32,928 bases of DNA from an uncultured Bacteroidales bacterium (lineage in GTDB: Bacteria > Bacteroidota > Bacteroidia > Bacteroidales > Paludibacteraceae). The notes below the pieces were generated by a model that saw only the letters and a program-made list of their open reading frames with translations, did not search any database and was not told the DNA's origin. The translations under genes and the position numbers were made by a program. The DNA lies in NCBI GenBank assembly GCA_902798015.1, contig CADBVL010000010.1, positions 1-32,928 on the forward strand, written 5' to 3'. This document shows positions 23,231 to 30,978 of this stretch, piece after piece (within the stretch, counting starts at the first letter, position 1; each line of letters begins with the position of its first letter).

Positions 23231-23262
23231 CAAAAGTAATACAAATTTCTCATTCACACAAA
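23231..23262 (-). promoter_or_regulatory. Bacteroidota housekeeping promoter for the 21672-23147 gene
   Basis: Minus-strand TTTG (complement of 23259-23262) and TACTTTTG (complement of 23231-23238) are separated by 20 bases. The leader is about 75 bases and includes two TAATGTTA repeats (23173-23180 and 23182-23189). Confidence 0.8.
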
Positions 23263-23332
23263 CACTTTGCGCCAAAATGTTCATTTTTCTCTATTTTGCA
23301 AAGTTGACTTGTCAAAAAAAAGTTTCCTTAAA

Positions 23333-23364
23333 TTTGCACATGTCATATTTTTGTTGTAATTTTG
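23333..23364 (+). promoter_or_regulatory. Bacteroidota housekeeping promoter for the GH53-queuosine unit
   Basis: TTTG (23333-23336) and TAATTTTG (23357-23364) are 20 bases apart. Transcription should start near 23371, 25 bases before the ATG at 23396. No other promoter of this type was found before the que genes. Confidence 0.8.
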
Positions 23365-23395
23365 CAACGGAATTGCAAAAATAGCAAAAGAAACA

Positions 23396-24721
23396 ATGTA
23401 TAAACGTCTCTCATTATTTGTATTATTCGCGCTTGCTTGCGTATGCGCACAGGCACAAACACGCTATGTCGGTGGAGATATCTCGACGCTTCCCCTGTAT
23501 GAGCAATACAACTCAGCATACAAAGATGTCAATGGCCAAAACATCAGCAATCTATTGACGTGGTTTACGGAGAGTTGCGGTTGGAACACTTTCCGCGTAC
23601 GTATATTTGTCAATCCGAGCAAGAAAGATCACGACGGTTCCACCAATCCATCGGTGTGTCAGGACTTAGCGTTCGTCACGTCTCTTGGCCAGCGGATCAA
23701 AGAAGCCGGCGCATATTTTATGCTGGATTTTCATTATTCTGACACGTGGGTAGATGCTACGCATATCCAAGCGCCCGCGGTATGGAAAGGTGTATCCGAC
23801 GCAGCCATGGCGGATAGTATCAGTCAATACACGCATAAAGTTCTTCAAGCTCTCAAGGCTGCGAATGCGACGCCGGACCTGGTACAAGTGGGCAACGAGA
23901 TCATGTATGGGCTTTGCGGCATTAAAGTAAAGCCTTACAACAACGCAAGCAGTAACTGGGACGGGTACCTCGGACTTCTTCACGCAGGCTGCAATGCGGT
24001 GCGCGAGGAATGTCCTGACGCACAGATCATCATTCACACCGACCGCCCCACCAACACCGGATATAACTCGTACTATTACAATAAGTTGAAGAACGCCAAT
24101 GTCGATTTCGATGTGATTGGACTCAGTTACTACCCTTTCTGGCACGGCTACCTCAACGCGGAGCAAGTAGCCTCCAAGACGGACAAGAGCAACCTCGTCA
24201 ATGCAATCAATAACCTGAAAACACTCTTCCCGACCAAGCGAGTACATATCGTGGAGTGCGCCTATAATTTCCAATGGTGGCCCTCCAGCGGCGTCAACTA
24301 CGACACGCAAGATGTTTGGCCTTGCTCCGTAGCCGGACAATACCAATTTGTGAAGGATCTGGTAGATAACCTCAAGCCGCTTGAGAACGTAGATGGTATA
24401 TCTTATTGGTTTCCGGAAGAGGCCGGCAACGGGGATAAAGGCACAGTTATCCCGTCGTGGCAGAACCGCGGTTTCTGGAACGAGAACAAAAGTTCGTCCG
24501 GCCATGCAATCAACAAGACAGGCGCAGCCTCCGGAGGAAAGACGGCAGCTGATGTGTGTGCACCGTATTACATGCGCAATTTCTATCACAGCGGACAAGG
24601 ATTGGAAGATATCCCATCGAACCAAGGAGCGGATAGAGGCAGACTTATTTTCCAAAACGGACATGTGCTCGTCGAACGAAATGAACAGTTGTTTGACCTC
24701 ACGGGCGCGCGGGTACAATAA
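23396..24721 (+). CDS. Arabinogalactan endo-beta-1,4-galactanase, glycoside hydrolase family 53
   Basis: A 441-residue exported enzyme: signal peptide at 1-21 (LSLFVLFALACVCAQAQ), catalytic (beta/alpha)8 barrel at about 22-390. GH53 enzymes cut beta-1,4-galactan side chains of plant pectin. Family landmarks are GGDISTLPLYEQ, FRVRIFVNP, FMLDFHYSDTWVD, LVQVGNEIMYGL with the acid/base E168, VIGLSYYPFWHG, and VHIVECAY with the nucleophile E287, then GISYWFPE. After the barrel a short tail ends HVLVERNEQLFDLTGARVQ. It resembles the tail of the neighbouring 491-residue exported protein and may be a reduced T9SS-type signal. The queF gene begins 21 bases downstream, so the two are probably on one transcript. 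No SusC/SusD pair is visible here. Confidence 0.95.
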   Translation: MYKRLSLFVLFALACVCAQAQTRYVGGDISTLPLYEQYNSAYKDVNGQNISNLLTWFTESCGWNTFRVRIFVNPSKKDHDGSTNPSVCQDLAFVTSLGQRIKEAGAYFMLDFHYSDTWVDATHIQAPAVWKGVSDAAMADSISQYTHKVLQALKAANATPDLVQVGNEIMYGLCGIKVKPYNNASSNWDGYLGLLHAGCNAVREECPDAQIIIHTDRPTNTGYNSYYYNKLKNANVDFDVIGLSYYPFWHGYLNAEQVASKTDKSNLVNAINNLKTLFPTKRVHIVECAYNFQWWPSSGVNYDTQDVWPCSVAGQYQFVKDLVDNLKPLENVDGISYWFPEEAGNGDKGTVIPSWQNRGFWNENKSSSGHAINKTGAASGGKTAADVCAPYYMRNFYHSGQGLEDIPSNQGADRGRLIFQNGHVLVERNEQLFDLTGARVQ

Positions 24722-24742
24722 AATGATATAACTGAAAACAAT

Positions 24743-25219
24743 ATGAGAACTGACAAAGAACTGCAGGGAGTTACCCTGCTCGGTAATCGACACGTACAAT
24801 ACTCGGACCAGTATAACCCGAACGTGCTGGAGACCTTCGAAAACAAACACCCCGAGAACGAATACGTAGTGACATTCGATTGCCCGGAATTCACAACCTT
24901 GTGCCCGAAAACCGGACAACCGGACTTCGGACATATATTCATCAGTTATATCCCGCGCGAGCGGATGGTAGAGAGTAAGAGTCTCAAACTCTATCTTTTC
25001 TCCTTCCGCAATCACGGTGACTTCCATGAAGATTGTGTGAATATCATCATGAAGGATCTAGTCCGACTCATGGATCCAAAATACCTCGAAGTAACAGGAT
25101 ATTTCATGCCTCGAGGAGGCATCAGCATCTATCCTTTCGCCAACTATGCCGACAAAGACCATGAGGCATTGAAAGAACAACGACTCCGCGAACAGTTCGC
25201 ACTTAATATTAAACACTAA
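24743..25219 (+). CDS. queF: NADPH-dependent preQ0 reductase (7-cyano-7-deazaguanine reductase)
   Basis: A 158-residue protein of the short (type I) QueF class, which reduces the nitrile of preQ0 to the amine preQ1 in queuosine biosynthesis. The catalytic Cys is C54 in [15 protein letters not shown]. The family signature [20 protein letters not shown] follows, and [12 protein letters not shown] closes the active-site region. Its stop codon is directly followed by the queC start (TAAATG), which implies coupled translation. Four queuosine genes lie in series; the GTP cyclohydrolase step (folE) and the tRNA-modifying steps (tgt, queA, queG) are not in the window. Confidence 0.97.
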   Translation: MRTDKELQGVTLLGNRHVQYSDQYNPNVLETFENKHPENEYVVTFDCPEFTTLCPKTGQPDFGHIFISYIPRERMVESKSLKLYLFSFRNHGDFHEDCVNIIMKDLVRLMDPKYLEVTGYFMPRGGISIYPFANYADKDHEALKEQRLREQFALNIKH

Positions 25220-25879
25220 ATGAAAGATTCATTGATTGTTCTCTCCGGTGGACTCGATTCCACAACGATGTTATACGAATATCAGTTCCGTATTGGCATG
25301 GCTTTGTCATTCCATTACGGCAGTAACCATAACGACCGCGAGTTGGAGTTTGCCAAATTGCATTGCAAACGGCTCGGCATTCCGCACATGGTCATTCGTC
25401 TGCCATTTATCAAGCAGTTTTTTCATTCCTCCCTGCTATCCGGCGCAGATGCTATTCCTGAGGGGAACTACGACGAAGAGAACATGAAATCCACCGTCGT
25501 ACCTTTCCGTAATGGGATTATGCTTTCCATCGCTGCCGGCATAGCCGAGAACAACAAACTGCAATATGTCATGCTGGCAAATCATTCCGGTGACCATGCG
25601 ATCTATCCTGATTGCCGGCCGGAATTCGTGGAAGCCATGAATAACGCCATTCATTTCGGCACCTGGAACGGTGTACAACTGCTCACACCATACACCCATC
25701 TCACCAAAGCCGAGATTGCAGCGAAAGGCAAAGACCTGCACATTGATTATGCCGAGACATGGAGTTGTTATAAAGGAGGCCAACATCATTGTGGTGTCTG
25801 CGGTACCTGCCGCGAACGCAAAGAAGCACTTGCTCAAGCCGGTATTAAGGATAACACTATCTATGATAGTGATTTGTGA
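25220..25879 (+). CDS. queC: 7-cyano-7-deazaguanine (preQ0) synthase
   Basis: A 219-residue protein that converts 7-carboxy-7-deazaguanine to preQ0 using ATP and ammonia. The PP-loop is near the start (LIVLSGGLDSTT, residues 6-17). FRNGIMLSIAAGIAE and HSGDHAIYPDCRPEF are family blocks. Four Cys at 183, 191, 194 and 197 (SCYKGGQHHCGVCGTCRERK) form the zinc site. Start and length fit the family. It follows queF with no gap and precedes queD by 24 bases. Confidence 0.97.
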   Translation: MKDSLIVLSGGLDSTTMLYEYQFRIGMALSFHYGSNHNDRELEFAKLHCKRLGIPHMVIRLPFIKQFFHSSLLSGADAIPEGNYDEENMKSTVVPFRNGIMLSIAAGIAENNKLQYVMLANHSGDHAIYPDCRPEFVEAMNNAIHFGTWNGVQLLTPYTHLTKAEIAAKGKDLHIDYAETWSCYKGGQHHCGVCGTCRERKEALAQAGIKDNTIYDSDL

Positions 25880-25903
25880 TATGTGATTTTATATTTGTGA
25901 TTA

Positions 25904-26236
25904 ATGTATTACGTTCAAAAGACTATAGAGATTTCGGCGGCGCATAACTTGATGTTGTCGTACGAGAGCAAATGTGAGAACCTACATGGTCATAACTGGA
26001 TCATCGTGGTTTATTGCCGCGCAAAGGAACTGAATGCGGACGGCATGGTCACCGACTTCACGCATATCAAACGCGTCGTCAAGGATACTTTTGACCATAA
26101 ATATATCAACGACATCCTTGAGGTCAATCCTTCCGCAGAGAATATCGCCCGCTGGATATGTGACCACGTAGAGAACTGCTATAAAGTCTCCGTGCAGGAA
26201 TCCGAAGGCAATGTAGCTATTTATGAGAGGGATTAG
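25904..26236 (+). CDS. queD: 6-carboxy-5,6,7,8-tetrahydropterin synthase
   Basis: A 110-residue enzyme of the PTPS/QueD fold; it turns 7,8-dihydroneopterin triphosphate into 6-carboxytetrahydropterin. Zinc ligands H14, H28 and H30 and the catalytic C24 appear in ISAAHNL and ESKCENLHGHNW. DFTHIKRVVKDTFDHKYIND and a C-terminal Glu motif (VQESEGNVAIYERD) complete the site. The CxxxHGH pattern favours QueD over mammalian-type PTPS, and the que neighbours confirm the role. The spacer before it contains GTGAT micro-repeats; the spacer after it is a tandem 8-bp repeat. Confidence 0.95.
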   Translation: MYYVQKTIEISAAHNLMLSYESKCENLHGHNWIIVVYCRAKELNADGMVTDFTHIKRVVKDTFDHKYINDILEVNPSAENIARWICDHVENCYKVSVQESEGNVAIYERD

Positions 26237-26237
26237 G

Positions 26238-26261
26238 GAATTAGAGAATTAGAGAATTAGG
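26238..26261 (+). repeat. Tandem 8-bp micro-repeat between queD and queE
   Basis: The unit GAATTAGA occurs at 26238-26245 and 26246-26253, with a one-mismatch copy at 26254-26261. It fills the whole spacer up to the GTG start of queE. A related GATTAGGG stretch precedes it, overlapping the queD stop codon. Confidence 0.85.
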
Positions 26262-26912
26262 GTGTACAAGGTCAACGAAATATTCTACACGTTACAAGGC
26301 GAGGGTGCGCACATGGGTATCCCCGCTGTTTTTGTGCGTTTCTGCGGTTGTAACCTCCGGTGTCCATGGTGCGACACGGAGTTCACGGATTTCACTCCCA
26401 TGACTTCAGAAGATATCGTATCTGCCATTCAAGACCTATACGACACACCCAACAAACGGCGGAAGATGGTCGTGCTCACGGGAGGCGAACCGAGTCTGCA
26501 GGTAGATAAACCTCTCGTGGACGCGCTTCATCATGCCGGTTTCTATATCTGTATCGAGACGAACGGTACACATCCTTTGCCAGCCGGCATCGACTGGATT
26601 ACCTGTTCGCCTAAAGAGAGTAGCCTTCAGCATTCAGCTACCAGTAAGCAGCCTTTAGCCCTGCGCAAAGTGAATGAGGTCAAAGTGGTGTTTACCGGCA
26701 CGTATGATCCGGAGATTTGGCGCGACCAGTTGGAAGCCGAGCACTGGTTGTTACAACCTCTACGCTTCGCCGGAGAATGGCTCATTGAGCACACAGTGGA
26801 TGAATGGGAAGACGACCGCAACGACAATCTCGATGATACCGTGCGGTATATTCTCTCACACCCATTCTGGCGTCTCAGTATTCAGGTACACAAAATAGTC
26901 GGACTGCGGTAG
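26262..26912 (+). CDS. queE: 7-carboxy-7-deazaguanine synthase (radical SAM)
   Basis: A 216-residue radical SAM enzyme that makes 7-carboxy-7-deazaguanine from the QueD product. FYTLQGEGAHMGIPAVFVRF is the family opening. C30, C34 and C37 (CX3CX2C in CNLRCPWCDTEF) bind the 4Fe-4S cluster. VVLTGGEPSLQ and FYICIETNGTHPLP follow. The start is GTG at 26262: the family begins a few residues before the YTLQGEG motif, and no in-frame ATG lies nearby. It ends the que series; a terminator follows at 26971. Confidence 0.95.
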   Translation: MYKVNEIFYTLQGEGAHMGIPAVFVRFCGCNLRCPWCDTEFTDFTPMTSEDIVSAIQDLYDTPNKRRKMVVLTGGEPSLQVDKPLVDALHHAGFYICIETNGTHPLPAGIDWITCSPKESSLQHSATSKQPLALRKVNEVKVVFTGTYDPEIWRDQLEAEHWLLQPLRFAGEWLIEHTVDEWEDDRNDNLDDTVRYILSHPFWRLSIQVHKIVGLR

Positions 26913-26970
26913 GTTAATCGAATCACGTATTAATCGCGTGTTAATCACATGATAATCACCTAATACAATC

Positions 26971-27006
26971 ACGGTGCAACCCTTTATTTTACTAGGGTTG
27001 CACCGT
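26971..27006. terminator. Bidirectional terminator between queE and nadC
   Basis: A perfect 13-bp stem (ACGGTGCAACCCT at 26971-26983 with its complement at 26994-27006) encloses a 10-base loop between convergent genes. A short T-rich stretch (TGTTT) follows on the plus strand. Confidence 0.8.
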
Positions 27007-27044
27007 TGTTTCCGGCGGAAAAATACAGGAACGGCCTTTTTTCG

Positions 27045-27935
27045 TTACTTCACCGCCTTGAAACTCATGTCAAGACTCTTGTAGCTATGGGTGAGTGCAC
27101 CAACAGAAACGAAGTCCACACCTTGCAGCGCATAATCACGGATGGTATCGATCGTAATGCCACCGGACGACTCTATCTCCATGTGACGGCCGGCTTTCTT
27201 TTCCCAAGCACGGATGAGATCGACCGCCTCTTTGGTCTTCGCAGGTGTGAAATTATCCAGCATGATACGATCCGGGATGTTCGTAGCGAGTGCTTCGTTG
27301 ATCTCGTCGAAATTGCGTACTTCGATTTCGATCTTCATATTGAGGAAGCGTTCAGTCTGACCCTCTGCGGCTTTATTCCTTAAATAATCGCGTGCACGCG
27401 TGAGCGCGTTGGTAATGCCTCCTGCGAAGTCCACGTGGTTATCCTTCAGCAAGATCATATCGAAAAGGCCAATACGATGGTTCATACCGCCACCCAAAGC
27501 CACTGCCTCTTTCTCCAGATATCGCAACCCCGGCGTTGTCTTACGCGTGTCGAGCACATGGCATCCGGTGTCTTCAATCAGAGATTGATACTTATGCGCA
27601 GTAGTCGCTACGCCGGACATACGCTGCATGATATTGAGCATCGTACGCTCGATTTGCAGGAGCGAGAGTTCCTTGCCGTACACCTTGAAGGCTATGTCTC
27701 CAGGCTTCACGTGATCGCCATCGTGAAGAAACTGCTCGAAACGGCACTCAGGGTCGAAATAGTTGATAATCTCTTTCGCCACCTCGACACCCGCGAGTAC
27801 ACCGGTATCTTTGATGATGAGTTGCTGACACCCCATCTGCGTAGGTGGAATACAACTGAGCGAGGTATGGTCGCCATCGCGAATATCCTCTTCAAACCAG
27901 ATAGCAATAAGCTTGCGAAGTTCTTGTTTTTCCAT
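27045..27935 (-). CDS. nadC: Nicotinate-nucleotide diphosphorylase (carboxylating), quinolinate phosphoribosyltransferase
   Basis: 296 residues from the ATG at 27935. A longer frame reaches 28028 but crosses the promoter, so the internal start (MEKQELRKLIAIWFEED) is preferred. The enzyme joins quinolinate to phosphoribosyl pyrophosphate to make nicotinate mononucleotide in de novo NAD synthesis. Landmarks are the opening EEDIRDGDHTSL, RTMLNIMQRMSGVAT, DTRKTTPGLRYLEKEAVALG, GGGMNHRIGLFDMILLKDNH, IEIEVRN, MLDNF and ESSGGI, with VDFVSVGALTHS near the end. Length and motifs are normal. Its partners nadA and nadB are not in the window. Confidence 0.97.
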   Translation of the reverse strand: MEKQELRKLIAIWFEEDIRDGDHTSLSCIPPTQMGCQQLIIKDTGVLAGVEVAKEIINYFDPECRFEQFLHDGDHVKPGDIAFKVYGKELSLLQIERTMLNIMQRMSGVATTAHKYQSLIEDTGCHVLDTRKTTPGLRYLEKEAVALGGGMNHRIGLFDMILLKDNHVDFAGGITNALTRARDYLRNKAAEGQTERFLNMKIEIEVRNFDEINEALATNIPDRIMLDNFTPAKTKEAVDLIRAWEKKAGRHMEIESSGGITIDTIRDYALQGVDFVSVGALTHSYKSLDMSFKAVK

Positions 27936-27956
27936 AAAAAGAATTATTTTTCGCTG

Positions 27957-27988
27957 CAAAAGTAATAAAAAATTTGCATATGTGCAAA
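27957..27988 (-). promoter_or_regulatory. Bacteroidota housekeeping promoter for nadC
   Basis: Minus-strand TTTG (complement of 27985-27988) and TACTTTTG (complement of 27957-27964) are exactly 20 bases apart. Transcription should start about 15 bases before the ATG at 27935. The site overlaps the divergent promoter at 27973-28004. Confidence 0.8.
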
Positions 27989-28004
27989 AAAAAGTATAAA
28001 TTTG
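27973..28004 (+). promoter_or_regulatory. Bacteroidota housekeeping promoter for the divergent plus-strand operon
   Basis: TTTG (27973-27976) and TAAATTTG (27997-28004) are 20 bases apart. Its upstream element overlaps that of the nadC promoter in an almost palindromic TTTGCATATGTGCAAA. The -7 element ends only 4 bases before the GTG at 28009, so the first gene may be translated from a leaderless mRNA. Confidence 0.75.
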
Positions 28005-28008
28005 CAGC

Positions 28009-28665
28009 GTGAAAGTAAGATTTTTCATAGTTTTGGTATGTTGCGTGTGCTCGTTGAGTCTACACGCAGAGGATAAATACGCCTATCTTGTTCAGCATAA
28101 TGAGCTGCGCATCGGATGGGGAGACCAACTTTTTGAGAGCCTCGTCTGGCACAACCCGACAGCAATCACTACGACCATGCCGGAGAGTTACCGACAGACT
28201 TACCACGAGAACTACCGCCATGACCAGCATGTTTGGATTGAGTACCAGTGGCGGTTCAAACATTGGTTTTCTTTGGGCGGTATGTTTGACTGGAGTGACG
28301 TGCGCTGGGATAATGTGACGCGTAACGGTCTCGGAGCAGAGGTGGCGCGCGAGGGCGGGCATTGGTTCTATAATATCGTCATTATGCCTACCATTCGATT
28401 TACGTATTTCCACCATCCGAACGTCAATCTCTACTCGGGATTAGGTTTTGGCATGGATATTAACGGTGGCTCTGAAATGGATGGATGGGGACGGCATACA
28501 GTAGTTGGCATGGCCGCCCAATTCACGGTCTTTGGCATCAGCGCCAATTACCAACGATGGTTTTGGACGGTGGATTTCGGAGGCATGTATGCGTTACGAG
28601 ACGCCAATACCATCTTCATGGCATCATCAAGAATAATCAATGTAGGATTCGGTGCGAGGTTCTAA
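28009..28665 (+). CDS. Predicted outer-membrane beta-barrel protein
   Basis: A 218-residue protein with a GTG start; the signal peptide KVRFFIVLVCCVCSLSLHA begins right after it, and no ATG lies close enough to replace it. The mature part is rich in aromatic residues in alternating strands (YRHDQHVWIEYQWRFKHWFS; GGMFDWSDVRWDN; HWFYNIVIMPTIRFTYFHH; NLYSGLGFGMDING) and ends with IINVGFGARF. The final Phe is typical of outer-membrane barrels. No named subfamily is recognised. It is the first gene of an operon with a lipase-like lipoprotein (21 bases downstream), a lipoprotein gene and rlmH. Confidence 0.75.
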   Translation: MKVRFFIVLVCCVCSLSLHAEDKYAYLVQHNELRIGWGDQLFESLVWHNPTAITTTMPESYRQTYHENYRHDQHVWIEYQWRFKHWFSLGGMFDWSDVRWDNVTRNGLGAEVAREGGHWFYNIVIMPTIRFTYFHHPNVNLYSGLGFGMDINGGSEMDGWGRHTVVGMAAQFTVFGISANYQRWFWTVDFGGMYALRDANTIFMASSRIINVGFGARF

Positions 28666-28686
28666 GCGCTTCGCTCGGTAAATAAA

Positions 28687-30072
28687 ATGGTTAAAATGGT
28701 TTTACTGCGTAAAACGTTAAAAATAGCAACTCTGGTAGCAGCCACAGTTTTGGCATCCTGTCAGTTCCGTCCTGACGAGAGTGTGGATTTCAGCGACCTG
28801 CAGGGAGCGCAAAACCTCTCTTTCCGCGTAATCGGTCAACACGAAGTCGATCTGAATGAAGGCATACCCATGAACTGTTACCTGCCCGATGGTACACGTC
28901 TTGTGGACTTTATTGACCATGGAGAGGAGGAAAGCAATGAAAACCATGATGCAAATGATGCAAACGGCGGTCCGGCCAAAGCACCGAAGACCACCAGCAC
29001 CACAGCTGCAGACATCATGCAATCATTGCTCAAGTACCATAACCAAAACAGAGTGATTGAAGTGGTAGGTACCTACCCGAGCATCAACACCAACTGGGAT
29101 ACCGTCACCCTGAGCGGCAAGGTCATCCTGCCCCGCGGACGCAGGCCCAAACGCCTTATTCTCGTGAGCCATTATACCGTTTGCTCGAACTCCGAAGCGC
29201 CGAGTAACTGCTTCTCGCTCGAAGGTATGCTGGCGCCGATGGGTTATGGTCTGATCATCCCCGATTATATGGGTTATGGTGTGACCGTCAATGAGGTTCA
29301 TCCCTACCTCGTCATGGACCTCACCGCGCGCAACGTGCTCGATATGTACCATGCTGTCAAGCCGTGGTTGGAAGCCGTCGGCATGAGTCCCGAAGAGCCC
29401 GAGATCATCCTTATGGGTTATTCGCAGGGCGGCGCGAATACTATGGCAGTAGAGCGACTCATTGAGAGGGAGTATTACGCAGACGAGAACCCGAAGCAGG
29501 TAAAAATTCACCGTGTCTTTGCAGGTGGTGGTCCGTATGACGTGAAAGCGACCTATGAGCAGTTTGTGACTACCGACCTGGCGAACTATCCGGTAGGTGT
29601 ACCGCTCGTGGTACAAGGTATGATACTGGGTAATAACCTCAATATCAAGATCGAAGATCTGGTCAAACCGTTTGTGAGCGACCATATCGACGAATGGATC
29701 AACAGCAAGAAATATACGACTTCACAGATCAATAAGTTTATCGGCACCAAAGTGACGCACGAGATTCTGACCGAAGAAGCGATGGACCAACGCTCGTGGA
29801 AAGTGTCGGAACTGCAGAAAGCGATGATCGAGAACTCCATCGTCTCGTTCTCTTGGATGCCGGAAGCCTCCGTATATATCGCCCACTCCATGGATGACGA
29901 GACGGTATCCTTCCAGAATGCCATCAACGCGAAAGCCCGGTGGGCAGCGTCCAATATCACGTATAACTTCGGCCATTACGGCGGACACGTGATGACCTGC
30001 CTGCGGTTCATCTATTCCGTACAATCCCTGCTGGAGCAGGAAGAGCGAGAAAGGAGGGAGTATGAGGAATAA
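28687..30072 (+). CDS. Secretory-lipase-like alpha/beta-hydrolase lipoprotein
   Basis: A 461-residue protein. The lipobox is L22-A-S-C25, so it is probably a lipoprotein; M4 (28696) is an alternative start. An acidic Asn-rich linker lies at 78-95. The alpha/beta-hydrolase core runs from about 125. The nucleophile elbow is GYSQG with S246, a possible acid is D403 or D404 in HSMDDETV, and the His is probably H434 in GHYGGH. The text LIIPDYMGYG and HPYL resembles secretory lipases and related esterases. It may hydrolyse esters of lipids or decorated polysaccharides at the cell surface; the substrate is unknown. The following lipoprotein gene starts 11 bases inside its end, implying coupling. Confidence 0.82.
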   Translation: MVKMVLLRKTLKIATLVAATVLASCQFRPDESVDFSDLQGAQNLSFRVIGQHEVDLNEGIPMNCYLPDGTRLVDFIDHGEEESNENHDANDANGGPAKAPKTTSTTAADIMQSLLKYHNQNRVIEVVGTYPSINTNWDTVTLSGKVILPRGRRPKRLILVSHYTVCSNSEAPSNCFSLEGMLAPMGYGLIIPDYMGYGVTVNEVHPYLVMDLTARNVLDMYHAVKPWLEAVGMSPEEPEIILMGYSQGGANTMAVERLIEREYYADENPKQVKIHRVFAGGGPYDVKATYEQFVTTDLANYPVGVPLVVQGMILGNNLNIKIEDLVKPFVSDHIDEWINSKKYTTSQINKFIGTKVTHEILTEEAMDQRSWKVSELQKAMIENSIVSFSWMPEASVYIAHSMDDETVSFQNAINAKARWAASNITYNFGHYGGHVMTCLRFIYSVQSLLEQEERERREYEE

Positions 30073-30978
30073 AGGCGAAAGGTTAAAGGTGAAAGGCGAA
30101 AGGATTTTGCTCTTCCTTTCAATTTTCATTTTTCAATTTTCAATTTCTTCCTGTAATCCCGAGGCACCGTGGAGCACGCAGGATGTGACGATAGAGATGA
30201 GTGCACAGAACGTCTCGGCGGGATTCATCGAGTATAGCTTCATGCCGAACAAAGAGGCGTATTACCTCATCTCTTGTATGCCGGCAAACGAACTGGTCGA
30301 TCCTTTCAACCATTCCAAGCAATTCATGATTCTGGCACTCGACTCCGCCACCACCGCCTATATCCAATGGAGGAACGGGCTGCTCAGAGAGGGTGAGTTT
30401 AATATCGCGCCCTTCGCGAGCCATTGCCTCCAATACGGTCCTATCACGCATTTCTTCACGAACCTCGAACCCGAGACGAACTATTGGGTCTTTGCCTTCG
30501 TGGTCAATCCCGAGACACTCAAACCCGTCGGAAAACTGTTCATCGAAACCGTGAAGACCACCGCCGAGAGTATCATGGACGTGCATTTCGATTACCGCGT
30601 GCGCGGCATATGGGATTACATGATCCGGACAATAAGATCAACAGCAAACTGCCCTACCTCGCCTCTACAGTGGACAGTCTCAACCTCGCAGACATATGGG
30701 GTGGCATCACGCCCGAAGACTATTTCAATGACCTCTTCACCACCATAGCTGAAATCGGCGACGAAGAGAGTATCCACTACGGCGTCACGGTCGTCAAGAA
30801 CGACGGTAGCGGAACGAGTATACCCTTCGAAGTCAATCATACCTACTACACCGCCATCGTCAGCTATGACGGCTTCATGGGTAATAACGTCATCTATAAG
30901 TTCACCTGGACGGGCGATGACTACGAAGCCTATTTCACGGATGAAGATAACATTGCTATTTACCGGGAAGACGAGTGA
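30062..30978 (+). pseudogene. Lipoprotein gene with a single-base frameshift near 30620
   Basis: The first frame starts at 30062 and has a lipoprotein signal (LSIFIFQFSISSC, lipobox Cys at residue 31), then a beta-rich domain resembling fibronectin type III (MSAQNVSAGFIEYSFMP; ITHFFTNLEPETNYWVFAFV). It continues sensibly to GIWDY (codon ending 30619), then into unrelated residues and stops at 30748. The other frame resumes with DPDNKINSKLPYLAS from 30622 and runs to the stop at 30978. Between them are two bases, AT, where a TAT codon would give WDYYDPDNK. A one-base loss therefore fits; the intact protein would have 305 residues. It could be a real mutation, a sequencing error or recoding. 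Its end overlaps rlmH by 38 bases. Confidence 0.85.
30070..30147 (+). repeat. Purine micro-repeats and AATTTTC repeats within the lipoprotein signal peptide
   Basis: AAAGG-type repeats (AAAGGCGAAAGG twice, with a related stretch between) fill 30070-30103. A 7-bp AATTTTC unit, slightly varied, occurs about four times in 30121-30147. They encode the basic start and hydrophobic core of the signal peptide, so low-complexity DNA here doubles as coding sequence. Confidence 0.7.

Noticed and set aside
24722..24742. preQ1 riboswitch before queF.
   Set aside because: The spacer is only 21 bases and no pseudoknot-like sequence is visible there or in the 5' leader of the GH53 gene.
27936..28028. Longer start for nadC.
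   Set aside because: It would cross the nadC promoter and add 31 hydrophobic residues not found in the family.
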